A DNA stretch of 56,530 nt from Chitinophaga pinensis (GTDB lineage: Bacteria; Bacteroidota; Bacteroidia; NS11-12g; UBA9320): NCBI GenBank assembly GCA_945889315.1, contig CAMDBP010000009.1, positions 1-56,530 on the forward strand, written 5' to 3'. The notes under the pieces are model-generated. The model made no database searches and was not told where the DNA came from. It worked only from the letters and a program-made list of their open reading frames with translations. Shown in pieces: positions 54,701 through 56,530 of the stretch; the stretch's first letter is position 1, and every line of letters begins with the position of its first letter. The position numbers and the translations under genes are program-made.

Positions 54701-56530
54701 ATGCACAAACATACAAACGATCTCATACACGAATCCAGTCCTTACCTTTTACAACACGCGCACAACCCCGTAAATTGGCATGTTTGGAACATTAAAAATC
54801 TTTCGGAAGCAAAACAACTTGATAAACCCATACTCATCAGTATTGGGTACAGCAGTTGTCATTGGTGCCACGTAATGGAGCACGAAAGTTTTGAAAATGA
54901 GGTAATTGCAGCTTATATGAACGAAAACTTTTACTGCATAAAAGTAGATAGAGAAGAACGTCCAGATGTAGATCAAATCTATATGACTGCAGCTCATATT
55001 ATAGCTGGAAACGGAGGTTGGCCGCTCAATTGCTTTGCACTTCCAGACATCAAACCATTTCATGCAGGGACCTATTACCCCGCCGCAGGTTGGTTAAAAC
55101 TATTACAAACCGTAAATGAGCAATACCAGCAGCATCGCGAAAAATTGACTGATTATGCAATCCGACTTACCAAAGGAATACGGCTACAAGAAACCGCAAT
55201 AAGCGATAATCCAACCGAAAAACTAGATGCAAAAGAGATCGTAAAAACGGTGGAAAATTGGAAAAGCAATTGGGATATGACTGAAGGAGGAATGAAAGGC
55301 GCTCCAAAATTTCCAATGCCCAGTAATCTTCATTTCCTAATGGATTATACGCATCAATTTACAGATACGTACACCGACACTTTTATTCAGATTACCTTAG
55401 AAAAAATGGCCTATGGAGGTATTTTTGACCAACTAGCGGGTGGCTTCTCGCGGTACAGCGTAGATGCACTTTGGAAAGCACCGCATTTTGAAAAAATGCT
55501 TTATGACAATGCGCAACTACTTACCATTTATGCCAAAGCCTATAAAAAATTTGAGAATCCGCTCTATCTTGAAATTCTAACGAAAACAACCGATTGGCTC
55601 GTGCAGGAAATGAGAGATGCTTCAGGGCTCTTTTATGCCGCATTAGATGCAGATAGCGAGGGCGAAGAAGGAAAGTTTTATGTCTGGAAAACCGAAGAAG
55701 TACTCGAATTATTAGGCGAAGATTATGAGCTAGCTCGCATATACTATCAAGTAGATGGTAAAGGAATGTGGGAACACGGTAATAACATATTGCTACGCAA
55801 CCATCATCCTAGTGAAATTGCCCAACAACTGGATATAACCGAAGAAAATCTTGCACAGCGAATAGACCAAATTAACTCAAAATTACTCGCTGCTCGAAGC
55901 ACACGAGTACGACCAGGATTAGATGACAAGTGCCTAACTGCTTGGAATGCATTGCTGGCCACAGGGCTGGCAGAAACCTATAAAGCAACTGGCAATGCGG
56001 ATTATAAAATACGCGCACTTACATGTATAGATGCGCTGCTAAAACTACAGGTGCATCCCAACCAAATCTGGCATACCTATAAAGCCGGGAATTCTACCAT
56101 AAACGGTATGTTGGATGATTACGCATTTACCGCAGAAGCCTGTATAGCTGCGTTTGAAATAAGTGGCAACGAGCGTTATTTAAATACCGCCGATGAGATT
56201 ACTCAAAGGGCTATTCGCACATTTTACGATGTCGAAAAAGAATTGTTTTATTTCAATGAGCAAAATGAACTCATTGTAAGAACCACAGAAGTAAATGACA
56301 ATGTAATTCCATCTACGAATTCTGCCATGGCTGACGTGCTTCACAGTATTGGAGCAATCAATGGCAATACGCATTACCTCGAGTTAGCCGAAAATCTAAT
56401 TGGTAAAGTGCAGGCAAACATAAGCACCTATCCCAGTGGGCACAGTAACTGGGCTAGAGCACAACTAAAGTACACTATGCCTTATTTTGAGGTGGCAATT
56501 GTGGGAACCGATGCCGAAAAAATAGCCCAA
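54701..56530 (+). CDS. DUF255 thioredoxin-like protein (YyaL/SSP411 family), 3' truncated
   Basis: The frame is open from ATG 54701 to the last base, so about 610 residues are visible and the C-terminus (perhaps 70 residues) lies outside. The N-terminal [20 protein letters not shown] is the family start. The thioredoxin-like site is [16 protein letters not shown], with Cys53 and Cys56. A six-hairpin glycosidase-like domain follows ([14 protein letters not shown] near 195, [19 protein letters not shown] near 237, [13 protein letters not shown]). The biochemical activity of bacterial members is unclear. About 160 bases with no gene separate it from the divergent 1240-residue gene. Confidence 0.88.
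   Translation, partial: MHKHTNDLIHESSPYLLQHAHNPVNWHVWNIKNLSEAKQLDKPILISIGYSSCHWCHVMEHESFENEVIAAYMNENFYCIKVDREERPDVDQIYMTAAHIIAGNGGWPLNCFALPDIKPFHAGTYYPAAGWLKLLQTVNEQYQQHREKLTDYAIRLTKGIRLQETAISDNPTEKLDAKEIVKTVENWKSNWDMTEGGMKGAPKFPMPSNLHFLMDYTHQFTDTYTDTFIQITLEKMAYGGIFDQLAGGFSRYSVDALWKAPHFEKMLYDNAQLLTIYAKAYKKFENPLYLEILTKTTDWLVQEMRDASGLFYAALDADSEGEEGKFYVWKTEEVLELLGEDYELARIYYQVDGKGMWEHGNNILLRNHHPSEIAQQLDITEENLAQRIDQINSKLLAARSTRVRPGLDDKCLTAWNALLATGLAETYKATGNADYKIRALTCIDALLKLQVHPNQIWHTYKAGNSTINGMLDDYAFTAEACIAAFEISGNERYLNTADEITQRAIRTFYDVEKELFYFNEQNELIVRTTEVNDNVIPSTNSAMADVLHSIGAINGNTHYLELAENLIGKVQANISTYPSGHSNWARAQLKYTMPYFEVAIVGTDAEKIAQ

Noticed and set aside
54749-55063. Minus-strand 104-codon ORF opposite the DUF255 gene
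   Set aside because: It is fully antisense to a well-supported gene with its own motifs; no start signal or family match was seen.
1-56530. CRISPR arrays, tRNA or rRNA genes, phage genes
   Set aside because: No regular spaced repeats, cloverleaf-like sequences, ribosomal RNA stretches or phage structural genes were noticed on reading; a tRNAscan or Infernal run was not possible here.

Overview
This 56.5 kb window is a chromosomal segment of a Bacteroidota bacterium, most likely in or near the Flavobacteriales. The support is a fused lpxC/fabZ gene, type IX secretion (T9SS) genes (porX and two PorE-like proteins), several secreted proteins with T9SS C-terminal sorting domains, family markers such as DUF3127, DUF4837 and DUF4920, AT-rich DNA, and repeated TAnnTTTG promoter elements, the Bacteroidota -7 box. 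No rRNA, tRNA, CRISPR array, phage or insertion sequence was seen. Most of the window is core housekeeping.

Layout. 1-3.8 kb: the tail of an outer-membrane barrel gene, a DUF4377-cyclophilin lipoprotein, an alpha/beta hydrolase and a BaiN-type flavoprotein. 3.8-9.2 kb: two PorE-like beta-propeller proteins, one ending in a SPOR domain and one in OmpA, flanking a LysE exporter, a DUF3127 protein and a phosphoesterase with an unusual start. 9.2-19.6 kb: purN, DUF4837, a lytic transglycosylase, alanine dehydrogenase, yidC, two glycosyltransferases and recQ. 19.7-24.2 kb (minus strand): porX, tsaE, a secreted M28 peptidase and a beta-CASP hydrolase. 24.3-30.3 kb (plus strand): an HD phosphohydrolase, lpxD, lpxC/fabZ, lpxA, a lone ABC ATPase, a DUF4920 lipoprotein and a small c-type cytochrome. 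30.3-38.8 kb: a geranylgeranyl-reductase-like flavoprotein, a VCBS-repeat T9SS protein, murF, a chimeric barrel/thioredoxin gene, a sorting-domain protein, an AT-rich intergenic region with repeats, and recN. 39-41.2 kb: surE, a small membrane protein and lpxB. 41.2-45.5 kb (minus strand): a TPR lipoprotein, thrS, infC, rpmI and rplT. 45.6-56.5 kb: homogentisate dioxygenase, folD-queE, a lipoprotein-subtilase pair behind a 36-codon ORF, a 1240-residue repeat protein, and a truncated DUF255 thioredoxin-like protein.

How the genes work together. Envelope building dominates: lipid A (lpxD, lpxC/fabZ, lpxA, lpxB), peptidoglycan (murF, the transglycosylase), membrane insertion (yidC) and T9SS (porX, PorE-like). 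At least four secreted proteins in the window carry recognisable T9SS sorting domains.

The main oddities are a probable gene chimera at 35275-35937, a phosphoesterase whose only sensible start is a non-canonical ATC, TAnnTTTG boxes so close to start codons that very short or absent leaders are predicted, frequent TTG starts, a 14-bp terminator-like hairpin inside the end of ald, and a SPOR-tailed PorE-like protein. I found no convincing new multi-gene system.
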